Below, piece by piece: positions 51,465 through 60,844 of a stretch of DNA of 64,000 nucleotides; positions within the stretch are counted from its first letter, which is position 1, and every line of letters starts with the position of its first letter. The DNA lies in NCBI GenBank assembly GCA_016707785.1, contig JADJGZ010000025.1:9385-73384 (forward strand), in the 5' to 3' direction. The stretch comes from Bacteroidales bacterium (lineage in GTDB: Bacteria > Bacteroidota > Bacteroidia > Bacteroidales > UBA4417). The position numbers and the translations under genes were made by a program. The notes beneath the pieces were generated by a model, which made no database searches, was not told the origin of the DNA, and saw only the letters and a list, made by a program, of their open reading frames with translations.

Positions 51465-52943
51465 TTATCGCGGAAGGTTGTAATAATCAGTTGTATGATT
51501 CCCCCAATGTGGGTCTTCTGTCATCCTGTCAATTTGTTGCGGACTTTGGTATCTGTCAGTATCGCGTGTATGAAGTGCGATTTCCCATCTTGGATTAACT
51601 ACTTCACCTTTGGCATCGGAGTGAAGCAATTCAAAATCTCCCGAAGCATATTCACGGGCAAAGAAGACAAATTTCCGGTTTGATTGAATTCCTAATTTAT
51701 AATACTGCCAGATTTCATAAGGATAAGCCCTGGGTTCGTCATAGGATTGTGTCCTGGTATTTGGAGGTCCGAATTGAAGATAGACTCTTCCTCTATCCGT
51801 TTCATACCCTTTTTTATTTACCGTCTTAAAATCCTGATTCACAGCAAGCACCTGTTCATAATAGGTATTCCATGCAGCTGCTGGATCTTTATCGTTCCTG
51901 CTCAGCCAGAAAGTGTGAAAGAACTGTTGCAGGACATCAAGTTTGGCTACTTTGGTTTGAGAACGTATGAAAATCTTTTCATCTGCGGAAGCAATCGGGA
52001 AAAGCATGCGGGTGAATTCCCGGAGAGAATCAGCATTCTGGAATGAATTTGCAAAACTGTTTTTTGTATCTACCAGGGCAAGGCTTTGCAGATCATAAGA
52101 ATAATTGAGATTGCTGCGCTGGAAGAAAAGACTATTAAATGCCAGTTCTTTATTTTCTTTATCCCGAACAGAAATTACCAGGTTAAAGTTCCCGGAAGGA
52201 AGTGCATTCAGGTCAAATTCACCAAATACCACGTTGACCGCTTTACCATTCTCCCTTTTCACCTTTTGATAGTTTCCGAAAACCTTGTTTGTTTCATAGG
52301 ATTGAATGGATGTTTGGATCAAAAACGGTTCATTGGCATTCAATACCTTCGCTGAATTATAAATTTCAGAATAGAAAACCAGTTTATTGATTGAAGAGGG
52401 GAAAAAGTTATCCATGTAGGGAATAAAGTCATAACCACTTTTAGATAAGATAGAGAGATCAGTAGATTTCTGGTAGGACTCCACCAGTTCAATCCCGGAG
52501 ATATTAATTTTATTTGATGGAAATGAAATGTCCAGGACTTCCTTAATTATAAAGGGCGCTTTATCCCTGTTCTTATCTGCAATGGAGAGTTCCATATCGT
52601 ATTTACCATCGGGAAGGGGAATGCGCTGTTGATCAAGGAATCCAAAGTTTATTGAGGTAGTATCTTCAACTTCAGGACTTAATAAATCATACTTTCTAAA
52701 ATCCCTGATACTATCGCCTAGTTTAAAGATCATAGTGATCCGGACTGCTCCCTGGTATTTGCCATTTTCATTTTTCACATATACAACACTTGAGCCCAGG
52801 ATAGAAAGATAGGTTTCCAGGTAAGGCCCATGTTCAGGAGAGAAAAATGATGAGTAGGAGAAATAGGCCCTAAGATTTTCAGGTTTGCTAAAGGCAGAAG
52901 TCAGAAGGCTGAAAAGCAGGAGGATGAGTATAGATTTCTTCAT
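51465..52943 (-). CDS. GWxTD-domain secreted protein
   Basis: A 492-residue exported protein (signal ends TSAFSKP, residue ~21). The C-terminal ~120 residues carry the GWxTD-type domain: QFFHTFWLSRNDKDPAAAWN TYYEQVLAVN, KKGYETDRGRVYLQFGPPNT, YPYEIWQYYKLGIQSNRKFV and DFELLHSDAKGEVVNPRWE. The name motif is altered but the order is retained. The larger N-terminal region looks beta-rich (tandem Ig-like). The family has no known biochemical role; in Bacteroidota it often sits near secretion and cell-envelope genes. A TAnnTTTG promoter precedes it. Confidence 0.85.
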   Translation of the reverse strand: MKKSILILLLFSLLTSAFSKPENLRAYFSYSSFFSPEHGPYLETYLSILGSSVVYVKNENGKYQGAVRITMIFKLGDSIRDFRKYDLLSPEVEDTTSINFGFLDQQRIPLPDGKYDMELSIADKNRDKAPFIIKEVLDISFPSNKINISGIELVESYQKSTDLSILSKSGYDFIPYMDNFFPSSINKLVFYSEIYNSAKVLNANEPFLIQTSIQSYETNKVFGNYQKVKRENGKAVNVVFGEFDLNALPSGNFNLVISVRDKENKELAFNSLFFQRSNLNYSYDLQSLALVDTKNSFANSFQNADSLREFTRMLFPIASADEKIFIRSQTKVAKLDVLQQFFHTFWLSRNDKDPAAAWNTYYEQVLAVNQDFKTVNKKGYETDRGRVYLQFGPPNTRTQSYDEPRAYPYEIWQYYKLGIQSNRKFVFFAREYASGDFELLHSDAKGEVVNPRWEIALHTRDTDRYQSPQQIDRMTEDPHWGNHTTDYYNLPR

Positions 52944-52968
52944 TTCCGTACATTTTTAGGTATGAGTA

Positions 52969-52976
52969 CAAAATTA
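52969..52976 (-). promoter_or_regulatory. Promoter -7 box of the GWxTD gene
   Basis: The minus strand reads TAATTTTG, an exact TAnnTTTG match, 25 nt upstream of the ATG at 52943. It probably also drives dapD. Confidence 0.5.
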
Positions 52977-53124
52977 GTCATTATAATAGGTTATTGTTGT
53001 ATTTACAGTCAAATACGATAAAGTTTTAACATTCATCAGGTGAGTTCTTTGTTGTGAAAGAACCATTTTCTGCCAGATTCGATATAAAAAATCTGGTCTT
53101 GTTATGATTTGAGCGATTTTTTTA

Positions 53125-53132
53125 TAATTTTG
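53125..53132 (+). promoter_or_regulatory. Promoter -7 box of tRNA-Ser
   Basis: TAATTTTG matches TAnnTTTG exactly and ends 7 nt before the first base of tRNA-Ser, fitting a start at or next to the mature 5' end. Confidence 0.55.
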
Positions 53133-53139
53133 CAGCATT

Positions 53140-53226
53140 GGAGAGATGGCAGAGTGGTCGATTGCGGCGGTCTTGAAAACCGTTGAGCCTGCGAGGGCTC
53201 CCAGGGTTCGAATCCCTGTTTCTCCG
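53140..53226 (+). tRNA. tRNA-Ser (TGA)
   Basis: An 87-nt type II tRNA. Acceptor GGAGAGA pairs with TTTCTCC (one G-T), discriminator G, anticodon loop CTTGAAA gives anticodon TGA between GCGGT and ACCGT. The long variable arm GAGCCTGCGAGGGCTC and T arm CAGGG/TTCGAAT/CCCTG are clear. CCA is not encoded. Confidence 0.96.
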
Positions 53227-53235
53227 CTCCCAATT

Positions 53236-53270
53236 AAAAATGCCCTGTTTTCATACAGGGCATTTTTTTT
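53236..53270 (+). terminator. Terminator of tRNA-Ser
   Basis: AAAAATGCCCTGT (53236-53248) and ACAGGGCATTTTT (53255-53267) form a perfect thirteen-pair stem with a six-nt loop and a long T run. Being near-symmetrical it may also stop the minus-strand small gene. Confidence 0.9.
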
Positions 53271-53294
53271 TAAAGGATTTCTAAGTTATTGGGT

Positions 53295-53465
53295 TTACGC
53301 AGTATCTTCATCATTATCCTTCTCTTTTTGATTTGCTAAATCATCCTGCTTATTTAAACTCTTCATAAGTTCTTTCTTATCTTTCTGATTTCTAATTACA
53401 GCATAGACAACCAATGCAATAATCAGAACCAGGACAAGAACAATAATTAGCCAGTTTGTTTCCAT
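53295..53465 (-). CDS. Small single-span membrane protein (56 residues)
   Basis: An ATG at 53465 opens a 56-residue frame: METNW, one hydrophobic span (LIIVLVLVLIIALVVYAVI), a basic RNQKDKKE and an acidic tail (QDDLANQKEKDNDEDTA). The inside-positive layout and the adjoining hairpin make it a credible gene, though too short to appear in length-filtered gene lists. The function is unknown; small proteins of this type are common in Bacteroidota. Confidence 0.65.
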   Translation of the reverse strand: METNWLIIVLVLVLIIALVVYAVIRNQKDKKELMKSLNKQDDLANQKEKDNDEDTA

Positions 53466-53654
53466 GTTTTTATATTTTAGAGTTTAACTTCAATCTGCCG
53501 ATGAAAGGAAGAATAGCTTTCAAATCATTTTAAATCAGATGCTTTCCAAAAAAAAATCATCTGCATATATGAATTGATAATTATAGTAAAGCTTGCTAAA
53601 AGTACCGACACAAGTCTAATGCGGGTGGATTCTATAATGGTCAGCAACATCAGC

Positions 53655-56600
53655 TCATGACAAATATTCAGCTGCCTTTTCCAAACAAACACCCGCCTGA
53701 GCATTCATATTTTCATTTTCCAAATAGTTGGCGAGGTCTTTCAGAATGCCTGCCTTTGATTCTTTTTCTTCGAGGAATTCTTTTTGCTGATCAAGTTTGT
53801 CGATAAAAGCAGGTAACTGATCCAGTTGTGAATAAGCTTCACCAAGCAGCCTGTAGTAATACACATAATCTGAATCTTCAACCTTATTTTCAATGGCAAT
53901 GGTGATGGCTTTCTGCTGGAATACAATGGCTTTCTCCCATTCATTCAGTGCGGCATACATCACTCCGATATTGCTAGGGAAAACCGGTCCGGAAGGATCC
54001 AGATTCATAGCTTTTTCATAATAATCAATGGCAACGGGGTAATCCATCCTTTCATTGAACAGATTACCAATTTTGTTATAAATGATGGCAAGCTTTGCAG
54101 GGGAACAATCCTCTTTCCCCTGTTTCTCAAGCATGTTTGTTAACTCCTCTATTTTCCCTTCATTAAAAAATGCATCTACGCCTAAACCGTAATAATAATC
54201 AAATTCAAAGGCATCATCTGGCGCAAGCCTTCTCATCTTGATGGCTTCCTCAAATTCCATGATGGCCTCTTTCCAACTCTCCATATCCTGGAACATCAAT
54301 CCAAGATTGCTATGATAAATAGGTTTTTTATCATCCATTTTAATGGCATCACGGTAATAAGGGATGGCTTGCATGGGCAGGCCTTTCCTGGAATATAAGT
54401 TTCCAACCTGGTTGAAGATCACAGCTTTATACTCTCTGGAAATTTGTTCTTCATTGTTCATTTCAGGCTGCTGCAGGAAATCTTCCAGGCGTTCGGTCAT
54501 GAAATAGCTGTCAACCGACAATCCGAAATAGTAATCAAATCCATAGCTGTCATCTGTGGATTGCCTTCGGTACTGGATCGAATTCTTAAAATTGGACCAG
54601 GCTGTATCCCAATCTTTAAGATTCATATACATAAGTCCCAGGTTGCAATAAAATATGGGACGTGTCGGATCTGATGAAATGGCTTTCTGATAATAGAGGA
54701 TGGCATTATCGGGATCATTATTCGTATTGGCATACAAATTTCCAACACGGTTATAAACCAGGCCTTTGGGTGCCGGGTTTAACCTGAAAATTTCAGCTTT
54801 TTCGATCAGTGCAAGGAATTCGTCTAATTTCCCGGCCTGGAAAAAGGCATCCACCGCCAGAGAGTAATAATAATCAGGCCCATAGGATTCATCTTTCACA
54901 TGGTTTACCAGCTCAAGGGTGAGTTTAAATTGTTCTGTTGCCTGATCCCATTCTTTCAGATTCGAGTGCATTAATGCCAGGTTACTTGAATAGATTGCTT
55001 TTTCAGGATCCAGTTCAGCGGCCTTACGGAAGTAGGGCATTGACTTTTCAAATTCATTATCTGTTGAATACATTACCCCAATGCTATTATGGAAACCTGC
55101 AATGATTTCATCATTTCCATCGAAGTCTCCTGAATTTTCAAGTAAATAAAAGAAGGCCTCAACTTTATCGCAGATATAATATAAGCGCGCAAACTGTCCG
55201 TAATAAAACTCGAGGGTGTACAAATCATCCGCAAGGTATTTCCTGAGTTTTACTGCCCTGCTATAGAGCTCACGTGCTGCATCCCATTCACCCAGGTTGG
55301 TATACATCAGTGCCAGGTTGCTGCAATAAATGGGTTTTCCGGCATCCAGTTCCATTGCCTTCAGATACAAAGGTTTGGCTAACTTCCAATTCTCCTTGTC
55401 CGAGATCATATTACCCACCCTGTTATACAACAAGGCCAGTTTCTCGGGGTTGTCCAGTAAATCCCCTGATTTTTCAAGAAATTCAATAAATTCTTCAGGG
55501 ATATCCTTTTCCTGGTATGCCGTAAGGAGCTCATTATAATAGAAATAGAGTGTATTGGGGTCAGCTGTTACCGTCCGCCTTTTAATCACAGCATTCCTCA
55601 GATGGGAAAAGGCATGTTCCCAATCTTTTAATTTTCCATAGGTATTTCCAAGCCGGAAATGATGAACAGGCTTGGTATCATCTTTCTCCAGCACCCTGGT
55701 AAAGCAGGAGAGGGCTTCATCATATTCTAAATTATCAAAATGTATGATTCCAAGCTGGTTAAGCAGGATTGGATTACTTGAATTTAGTAAGGATTTTTGA
55801 AGCAATTCCTTGTATTCCTCACCTGGGAGGTATCGCTCAGCCCAGTTCAGGTAATTCCAGTGAATCGGATCTTCTCCATTCCAAAAACGAATGGAAGCAC
55901 CGATCAATTCATCACATTCTTCTGCTTCATGGCGGAATACTTCGAGTTTTCTTCCCTTTACAATCAGCTTATATCGCCATTCACAGCCATCTGATTTATT
56001 GCGAAGAAGCCATGCAGTTGGATCTTCCTTTAGCTTTTCGAGGGTATAATCTCTTACCTGGATATTTTCATCAATAAATGCACCCCAGATTTCACCGGGT
56101 AAAGTGTTTTCATTTAGGAGGGATATTTGCCGGCGATGTAAGTTTTGCCTGAATAAGAGCTTGCCAAATAGCTTTTCATCATTTTTTCTTAATAGTAGTT
56201 CCTGGAGGATTCGGATAAGGACAAAATCTTCTTCGTAATAGTAATTACGCAAATGGTTGATGAGCGTTTTGCAAACTGTCAGCTGATCAGGGATGTCATC
56301 ACTGAAATCTGACTTGTTTTCAGGAAGCTGATCAGACTGCGCATCTACAGCATCCGGGATGTTATAGTAGTAGCTGATGGCGTAGTTTCTGACTGCCCTA
56401 ACATCTTCAAGATCAAGACGTACCCAGTCAATATTAAGCTGGGTAAAGGCGGTCACAGAACTGGCTTCGAAACGGTCGAGCCGGAGTCCATCATATAAAG
56501 AAATCAATTTCGATGTTTCGAAAATCTTCCTGATTAGTGGTTTAAGATCATATAGCCTGTTTTTTTGAATCGTAATCTCCTTTTCCAGTTTATCAATCTT

Positions 56601-59108
56601 TTCAAGCAATCGCTGTTTCTCCTGCTGATTTGCTTGCATCGACATCAGGCTGTCAGGCACAAGGGTATTCGCCGGAGCAGCTCCTCTTGTTGGGGTTTCA
56701 CGCGACAGAGAAGTCCCTGAGGTCAGGTGCTGACGGGCTGTTTTCTCATTGATATCATTGATTTTTTGCTGAAGGCTGTTTACATCCGTACGCGCATCCC
56801 TGATTTTTCGGAAGCATTCCTGCTGAATCAGTTCAATACTGGATGTAAGGGCTTCCAGCCAGCGTGGATTGCTCTCAGTAACCTGCTTCAGCAACCGGAT
56901 TGATTTATCACTTCCTCCCTGGTCGTTGAGGAAGGTGAGGGCATTGGAGTTGTTATAAACTGCCACGATATTGGATGGATTCAGCCGTATAGCCTCTTCA
57001 TAAGTGGCGATGGCTTCATTGAGATGATCCTCATTTCCAAATCGAATGTAATAATTGATACAGGCATTGGCCAGGTCGTTAAGAACGAAGCTTAGCACTT
57101 TTTCATTCAAACCGGCTGAACGGATTTTTGTCTTTGCTACTTTCTCATGATATTCCCTGTAGCGGCGCACCAGGTCGAAAGTGATGTAATCGTAATAGGT
57201 AACGGTAATTCCCTTTTCATTATTCATGGAATATGCGCCCACATTCGGATTATTGGCGATGGCCTGGTTGAAGAGGTCAATGCTTTCGTCTGATTTCCCT
57301 TCCTCTGCGGCTACCCTGGCTTTACCATATAATAACTGAGCAATAAATGTTTCACTTACGATAGCTTTCAGATTGCAGCCTTCATCAAACTTCCGCCTGG
57401 CTTTTTTCAGGTCATGAATCAGCCAGAGGATATTTCCTTGTGCTGTTAATGCTGCAATATTTCCCGGATTGATCTGTAGAACTTTTTCGTATTCATGAAT
57501 CACACTCCTGGCCCGTTCCGGGGTAATCTCGCCATTGGTACGGAATTTCATTTCCATCCAGAATGCAAGGTCATAGCGGGCAATCTGGAATGAGGGCTCG
57601 ATTTCTGAAGCATGCTGGAAAATCATCAGGGCTTTATCAATATCCGATTCGCAATAGGCTTCAGCAAGATAGAACAGTACATCCGAAATCGACAGGTCAG
57701 GCGCAACCGCCCGGGCTTTGTCAAGATTTTTCCTGGCACTTTTGTAGGAACCTGTCAGAGAATCTGCTAATGATAGTACGATATAAGAATGGAAAAGGAT
57801 AGCGCAGGTTTCATTGTAAACCTTCCTGCCTGGTTTCATCAAAATCAATCTTGATAGTGAATCCTTCGGGAATGAGAGATAGGTAAGAATTGAATAGGTT
57901 TTACGATCGTTTCGATACCCTTTAATGCTTTTATTGCTTCCGAGACGGAGGTGGAATTTCTCTAACTGGGTAGTAGTTTTCTTGAGATTTTGTTTGATCT
58001 CGAATAGTGCATTACTCTTCCTGCCTGATAATGAAGCAATCCTGTTTTTATAGACCAGGCATTGGGCATGACCGATCTGTATCCTGGCATATTGCTGAAG
58101 GTAACGGGTAAAAAATGATTTCAATACCGGAATTCTCAGAAAGTACCCTGATAGCGTATACTTCAGCGTTAATTCAATTTTTCGGATAGCCGCCTGGTAA
58201 AGCTTAATGGCACTTTCAAAGGCATTGATGGTGTTGGAAGCAGCCATATCGGATGCTTCAATGTATAAAGCGTTGGCTTGCAGGTAAGCAGTAGGGAAGA
58301 GGGTGATTTTTTTCTCTATATCCTTTTCAATCCTGGCATATATTTCGGTGGTCACTCTTGAATAAACCCTTTCCAGGAGTTGGTTATATTCTTCAGTATC
58401 AAGGGTATCAGGGAACTCATCAATCAAGGGGAACCTGACCGTTTGGGCCAGTGTTTCAGCTGATCCTTTTGGGCCGATTCTTACGAATGGCATCACATGG
58501 ATGATCCACTCCTTGTTTTCCCTGTCTTCACGGATGGCATAATGTCCATGTATATAAATATGAGAAGTAGAACGCGTATCTGTCAGACCGCGGGTTTCTT
58601 CAGCTGCAGGTTCTTCGAGGATTGAAAATCGTTTAATTCTTTGATGGATCAGTTCGATTAAGTCATGATGCATGAGTTTAATGCGGTCAATTGCTTTCAG
58701 TTCAAAGCGATCGGCCGGGGTTTCATCAATCCTTGAGAACGGATCCACCCAGAAAGTATACCGGAAAGGTTCTTTCGTCTCTTTTAGCAGGAAACTGGTT
58801 CGTTTCACCAGGAAATAGACCAGCAGCCCTGCGATAATGAAAAGTGTAGGGATAAAGACCTTGAGGTTCATTTCCAGGGGTTGGGTAAAGAGCCCGATAA
58901 TTTGTTTGAGCATATCGTCCTGGGAAAGCAGGATGATCACCTGAACCATCGCTGAGAGTAAGGCACCCCAGCCCGCAATTTTCCCCTTTGCATTGCGCGA
59001 AAGAAGTTTGGATTCCACATCCCTGAACTTATCAAAAGGCTCTTTGAACTTAAGGAGAGTGTCGATTTTCACCGGAATACGTATTAATTGATAAAAAGAA
59101 GGAAGCAA
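53655..59108 (-). CDS. Giant membrane-anchored TPR protein
   Basis: An 1817-residue protein. Two spans near the N-terminus (WGALLSAMVQVIILLSQ, about 48-64; VFIPTLFIIAGLLVYFLVK, about 84-102) are followed by a long TPR solenoid (for example NPGNIAALTAQGNILWLIHD LKKARRKF). A coiled coil (QANQQEKQRLLEKIDKLEKE) lies near 830. The last ~560 residues are a compound repeat of about 112 residues in five and a half copies, with consensus FDYYYGLxVDAFF, YNRVGNLY and YCSNLALMYxNLKEWDxA. The start codon is TTG 59108. Likely a scaffold; the binding partner is unknown. A TAnnTTTG box lies upstream. Confidence 0.88.
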   Translation of the reverse strand: MLPSFYQLIRIPVKIDTLLKFKEPFDKFRDVESKLLSRNAKGKIAGWGALLSAMVQVIILLSQDDMLKQIIGLFTQPLEMNLKVFIPTLFIIAGLLVYFLVKRTSFLLKETKEPFRYTFWVDPFSRIDETPADRFELKAIDRIKLMHHDLIELIHQRIKRFSILEEPAAEETRGLTDTRSTSHIYIHGHYAIREDRENKEWIIHVMPFVRIGPKGSAETLAQTVRFPLIDEFPDTLDTEEYNQLLERVYSRVTTEIYARIEKDIEKKITLFPTAYLQANALYIEASDMAASNTINAFESAIKLYQAAIRKIELTLKYTLSGYFLRIPVLKSFFTRYLQQYARIQIGHAQCLVYKNRIASLSGRKSNALFEIKQNLKKTTTQLEKFHLRLGSNKSIKGYRNDRKTYSILTYLSFPKDSLSRLILMKPGRKVYNETCAILFHSYIVLSLADSLTGSYKSARKNLDKARAVAPDLSISDVLFYLAEAYCESDIDKALMIFQHASEIEPSFQIARYDLAFWMEMKFRTNGEITPERARSVIHEYEKVLQINPGNIAALTAQGNILWLIHDLKKARRKFDEGCNLKAIVSETFIAQLLYGKARVAAEEGKSDESIDLFNQAIANNPNVGAYSMNNEKGITVTYYDYITFDLVRRYREYHEKVAKTKIRSAGLNEKVLSFVLNDLANACINYYIRFGNEDHLNEAIATYEEAIRLNPSNIVAVYNNSNALTFLNDQGGSDKSIRLLKQVTESNPRWLEALTSSIELIQQECFRKIRDARTDVNSLQQKINDINEKTARQHLTSGTSLSRETPTRGAAPANTLVPDSLMSMQANQQEKQRLLEKIDKLEKEITIQKNRLYDLKPLIRKIFETSKLISLYDGLRLDRFEASSVTAFTQLNIDWVRLDLEDVRAVRNYAISYYYNIPDAVDAQSDQLPENKSDFSDDIPDQLTVCKTLINHLRNYYYEEDFVLIRILQELLLRKNDEKLFGKLLFRQNLHRRQISLLNENTLPGEIWGAFIDENIQVRDYTLEKLKEDPTAWLLRNKSDGCEWRYKLIVKGRKLEVFRHEAEECDELIGASIRFWNGEDPIHWNYLNWAERYLPGEEYKELLQKSLLNSSNPILLNQLGIIHFDNLEYDEALSCFTRVLEKDDTKPVHHFRLGNTYGKLKDWEHAFSHLRNAVIKRRTVTADPNTLYFYYNELLTAYQEKDIPEEFIEFLEKSGDLLDNPEKLALLYNRVGNMISDKENWKLAKPLYLKAMELDAGKPIYCSNLALMYTNLGEWDAARELYSRAVKLRKYLADDLYTLEFYYGQFARLYYICDKVEAFFYLLENSGDFDGNDEIIAGFHNSIGVMYSTDNEFEKSMPYFRKAAELDPEKAIYSSNLALMHSNLKEWDQATEQFKLTLELVNHVKDESYGPDYYYSLAVDAFFQAGKLDEFLALIEKAEIFRLNPAPKGLVYNRVGNLYANTNNDPDNAILYYQKAISSDPTRPIFYCNLGLMYMNLKDWDTAWSNFKNSIQYRRQSTDDSYGFDYYFGLSVDSYFMTERLEDFLQQPEMNNEEQISREYKAVIFNQVGNLYSRKGLPMQAIPYYRDAIKMDDKKPIYHSNLGLMFQDMESWKEAIMEFEEAIKMRRLAPDDAFEFDYYYGLGVDAFFNEGKIEELTNMLEKQGKEDCSPAKLAIIYNKIGNLFNERMDYPVAIDYYEKAMNLDPSGPVFPSNIGVMYAALNEWEKAIVFQQKAITIAIENKVEDSDYVYYYRLLGEAYSQLDQLPAFIDKLDQQKEFLEEKESKAGILKDLANYLENENMNAQAGVCLEKAAEYLS

Positions 59109-59182
59109 TAGTTTGCCAAATCAGCGACTGAACATCAGGGAAGTGAACAAGGGTAAATATCTTTCAGTATTCGTGAATATAA

Positions 59183-59190
59183 CAAAGTTA
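59183..59190 (-). promoter_or_regulatory. Putative promoter -7 box of the TPR giant
   Basis: The minus strand reads TAACTTTG, an exact TAnnTTTG match, about 75 nt upstream of the TTG start. Confidence 0.45.
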
Positions 59191-59239
59191 ATATCAAAAG
59201 GATTAGGAGAGGGTTTAAATTTCTTAGAATATTGGCTGA

Positions 59240-59545
59240 AAGAGTTTAGAATTCAAGAAGCCAGAATCCAGAATTCAGAATAATTTTCCTATTAGTGGCC
59301 ATAATGTCTCCTGGATACTGTATTCTATCTTTCTCAAGAAGATGTATTCTTTCTTCTCCAAAAGGGAATCCTTATGGAGTGGATTTATGTATTCAGTATA
59401 CTTGAATACTTGAATTCTTGGATTTTTGACTTCTTGAGTTTTTGAGTTCTTGAAATCTTGGATTTTGGTCCGCCAGCTGGCGGATGGATTTTGGAATTTT
59501 AAATTCTTGGATTCTTGAATTCTTGAATTCTTGAATTCTTGTTTT
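59240..59545. repeat. Low-complexity tract of TTGAATTC-type words
   Basis: Repeats of TTGAATTC, TTGGATTTT and TTGAGTTTTTGA fill most of the gap before the MFS gene, including a clean run near 59515-59540. The word types resemble those in the tracts at 7113-7280. It holds the palindrome at 59469-59484. Confidence 0.75.
59469..59484. repeat. 16-nt perfect palindrome, copy 2
   Basis: TCCGCCAGCTGGCGGA is perfectly self-complementary and differs by one base from copy 1 at 45731-45746. Its GC-rich composition stands out in the AT-rich tract. Confidence 0.75.
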
Positions 59546-59571
59546 CTTTTCCCAAAAACCCTCTGCTTCCT

Positions 59572-59579
59572 TACCTTTG
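59572..59579 (+). promoter_or_regulatory. Promoter -7 box of the MFS gene
   Basis: TACCTTTG matches TAnnTTTG exactly, ending 16 nt before the ATG at 59596; the spacing resembles that in front of hydE. Confidence 0.5.
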
Positions 59580-59595
59580 CAGTATTGCCCTGCCT

Positions 59596-60774
59596 ATGAC
59601 TTTCTCCTTAAAAAGAAATCTTACTTCGCTGTATGTCATCAAGATAGCCAAATGGATGAATTTGGTTATGCCGATTATTGTGTTGTTTTACAATGAGGCC
59701 GGCCTTGATATGCAGGATATTTTTATGCTGCAATCGGTTTATTCGCTCACCCTTATGACCCTGGAAATCCCAACAGGGTATTTTGCGGATATAGCGGGGC
59801 GAAGGACCAGTATGCTGGTGGGTTCTTTCTTTGGATTTATAGGCTATCTCATTTATGCTTCTTCCAGTGGTTTCTGGATATTTGTTGCCGCTGAAGTGAT
59901 TCTGGGAGTGGGGCAGAGCCTGATTTCCGGGGCTGATTCAGCGATGCTTTACGATTCACTGGCTGCGAAACGTCTTTCAGGAAAATATACGCGATTGGAA
60001 GGACGGATTACCTCCCTGGGAAATTTTGGCGAAGCTATTGCCGGTATCATTGGAGGTGCACTGGCATTGATATCGCTGCAAACTCCATTTATTGTCCAGG
60101 CTTGCGTGGCTTTCCTGGCGGTGCCTGCTGCATTTTCCCTGCGAGAGCCTCCTGTTCATATCGTGAGACCTAAACCAGGAATCAGGGATATTGTGCAGGT
60201 TGTCAGGAATACGCTGATCTCCAATCGTAAACTGCGATGGAATACCTTGTTTTCGGCTGCAATTGGTACCAGCACACTGACTATGGCATGGTTTGCTCAA
60301 CCTTTTTTCAAATCGGTTCAGTTACCCCTCACTTTGTATGGCACCGCATGGGCAATACTGAATCTTAGTGTCGGAATTGCTGCCCTGTATGCCTGGAAAG
60401 TAGAAAAAAAATTAGGGCCATCAAGGACTGTTATCCTGATCACCCTTAGCATTGTAAGCGGATATTTCCTGCTCTCTTTCTTTCCTTATATTGCTGCTTT
60501 GCCTGTTCTGCTGGTGTTTTATTTTGCCCGGGGAATTGCGACTCCAACCCTGAGGAATTATATCAATCTTATTACAACCTCCGATGTAAGGGCAACCGTA
60601 CTATCCGTAAGGAATTTCGTTATTCGCTTTCTGTTCGCTGCAATGGGCCCTTTATTGGGATGGGTGAGCGATACATTCAGCCTTTCATCAGGATTCCTGA
60701 TGGCGGGTATACTTTTCGGAATATTGAATGGGATAAGCCTTTACTTTTTTATAAAGTACCGGACTTATGAGTAA
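59596..60774 (+). CDS. MFS transporter
   Basis: A 392-residue permease with about twelve spans, starting MTFSLKRNLTSLYVIKIAKW at ATG 59596; the in-frame TTG extension at 59539 runs into the repeat tract and is rejected. The A motif region is PTGYFADIAGRRTSMLVGS. Other features are GVGQSLISGADSAMLYDSLA and NFGEAIAGIIGGALALISLQ. MFS members of this shape move drugs, sugars or metabolites; nothing in the context sets the substrate. It has its own TAnnTTTG box. It ends just before the small cadherin-like gene on the other strand. Confidence 0.85.
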   Translation: MTFSLKRNLTSLYVIKIAKWMNLVMPIIVLFYNEAGLDMQDIFMLQSVYSLTLMTLEIPTGYFADIAGRRTSMLVGSFFGFIGYLIYASSSGFWIFVAAEVILGVGQSLISGADSAMLYDSLAAKRLSGKYTRLEGRITSLGNFGEAIAGIIGGALALISLQTPFIVQACVAFLAVPAAFSLREPPVHIVRPKPGIRDIVQVVRNTLISNRKLRWNTLFSAAIGTSTLTMAWFAQPFFKSVQLPLTLYGTAWAILNLSVGIAALYAWKVEKKLGPSRTVILITLSIVSGYFLLSFFPYIAALPVLLVFYFARGIATPTLRNYINLITTSDVRATVLSVRNFVIRFLFAAMGPLLGWVSDTFSLSSGFLMAGILFGILNGISLYFFIKYRTYE

Positions 60775-60844
60775 GAAATTGCCTGCAAGTTCAGCTGATT
60801 AGAATGAGTAATGTTGCAGGAATCGCCATCGTCTTCAGCTATGG

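Noticed and set aside
53073..53096. Small inverted repeat CCAGATT/AATCTGG before tRNA-Ser
   Set aside because: Only seven pairs and no T run; no gene ends there on the plus strand, so I do not call it a terminator.
59539..59595. Upstream TTG start of the second MFS transporter
   Set aside because: The extension runs through the repeat tract and promoter box; ATG 59596 fits the first membrane span.
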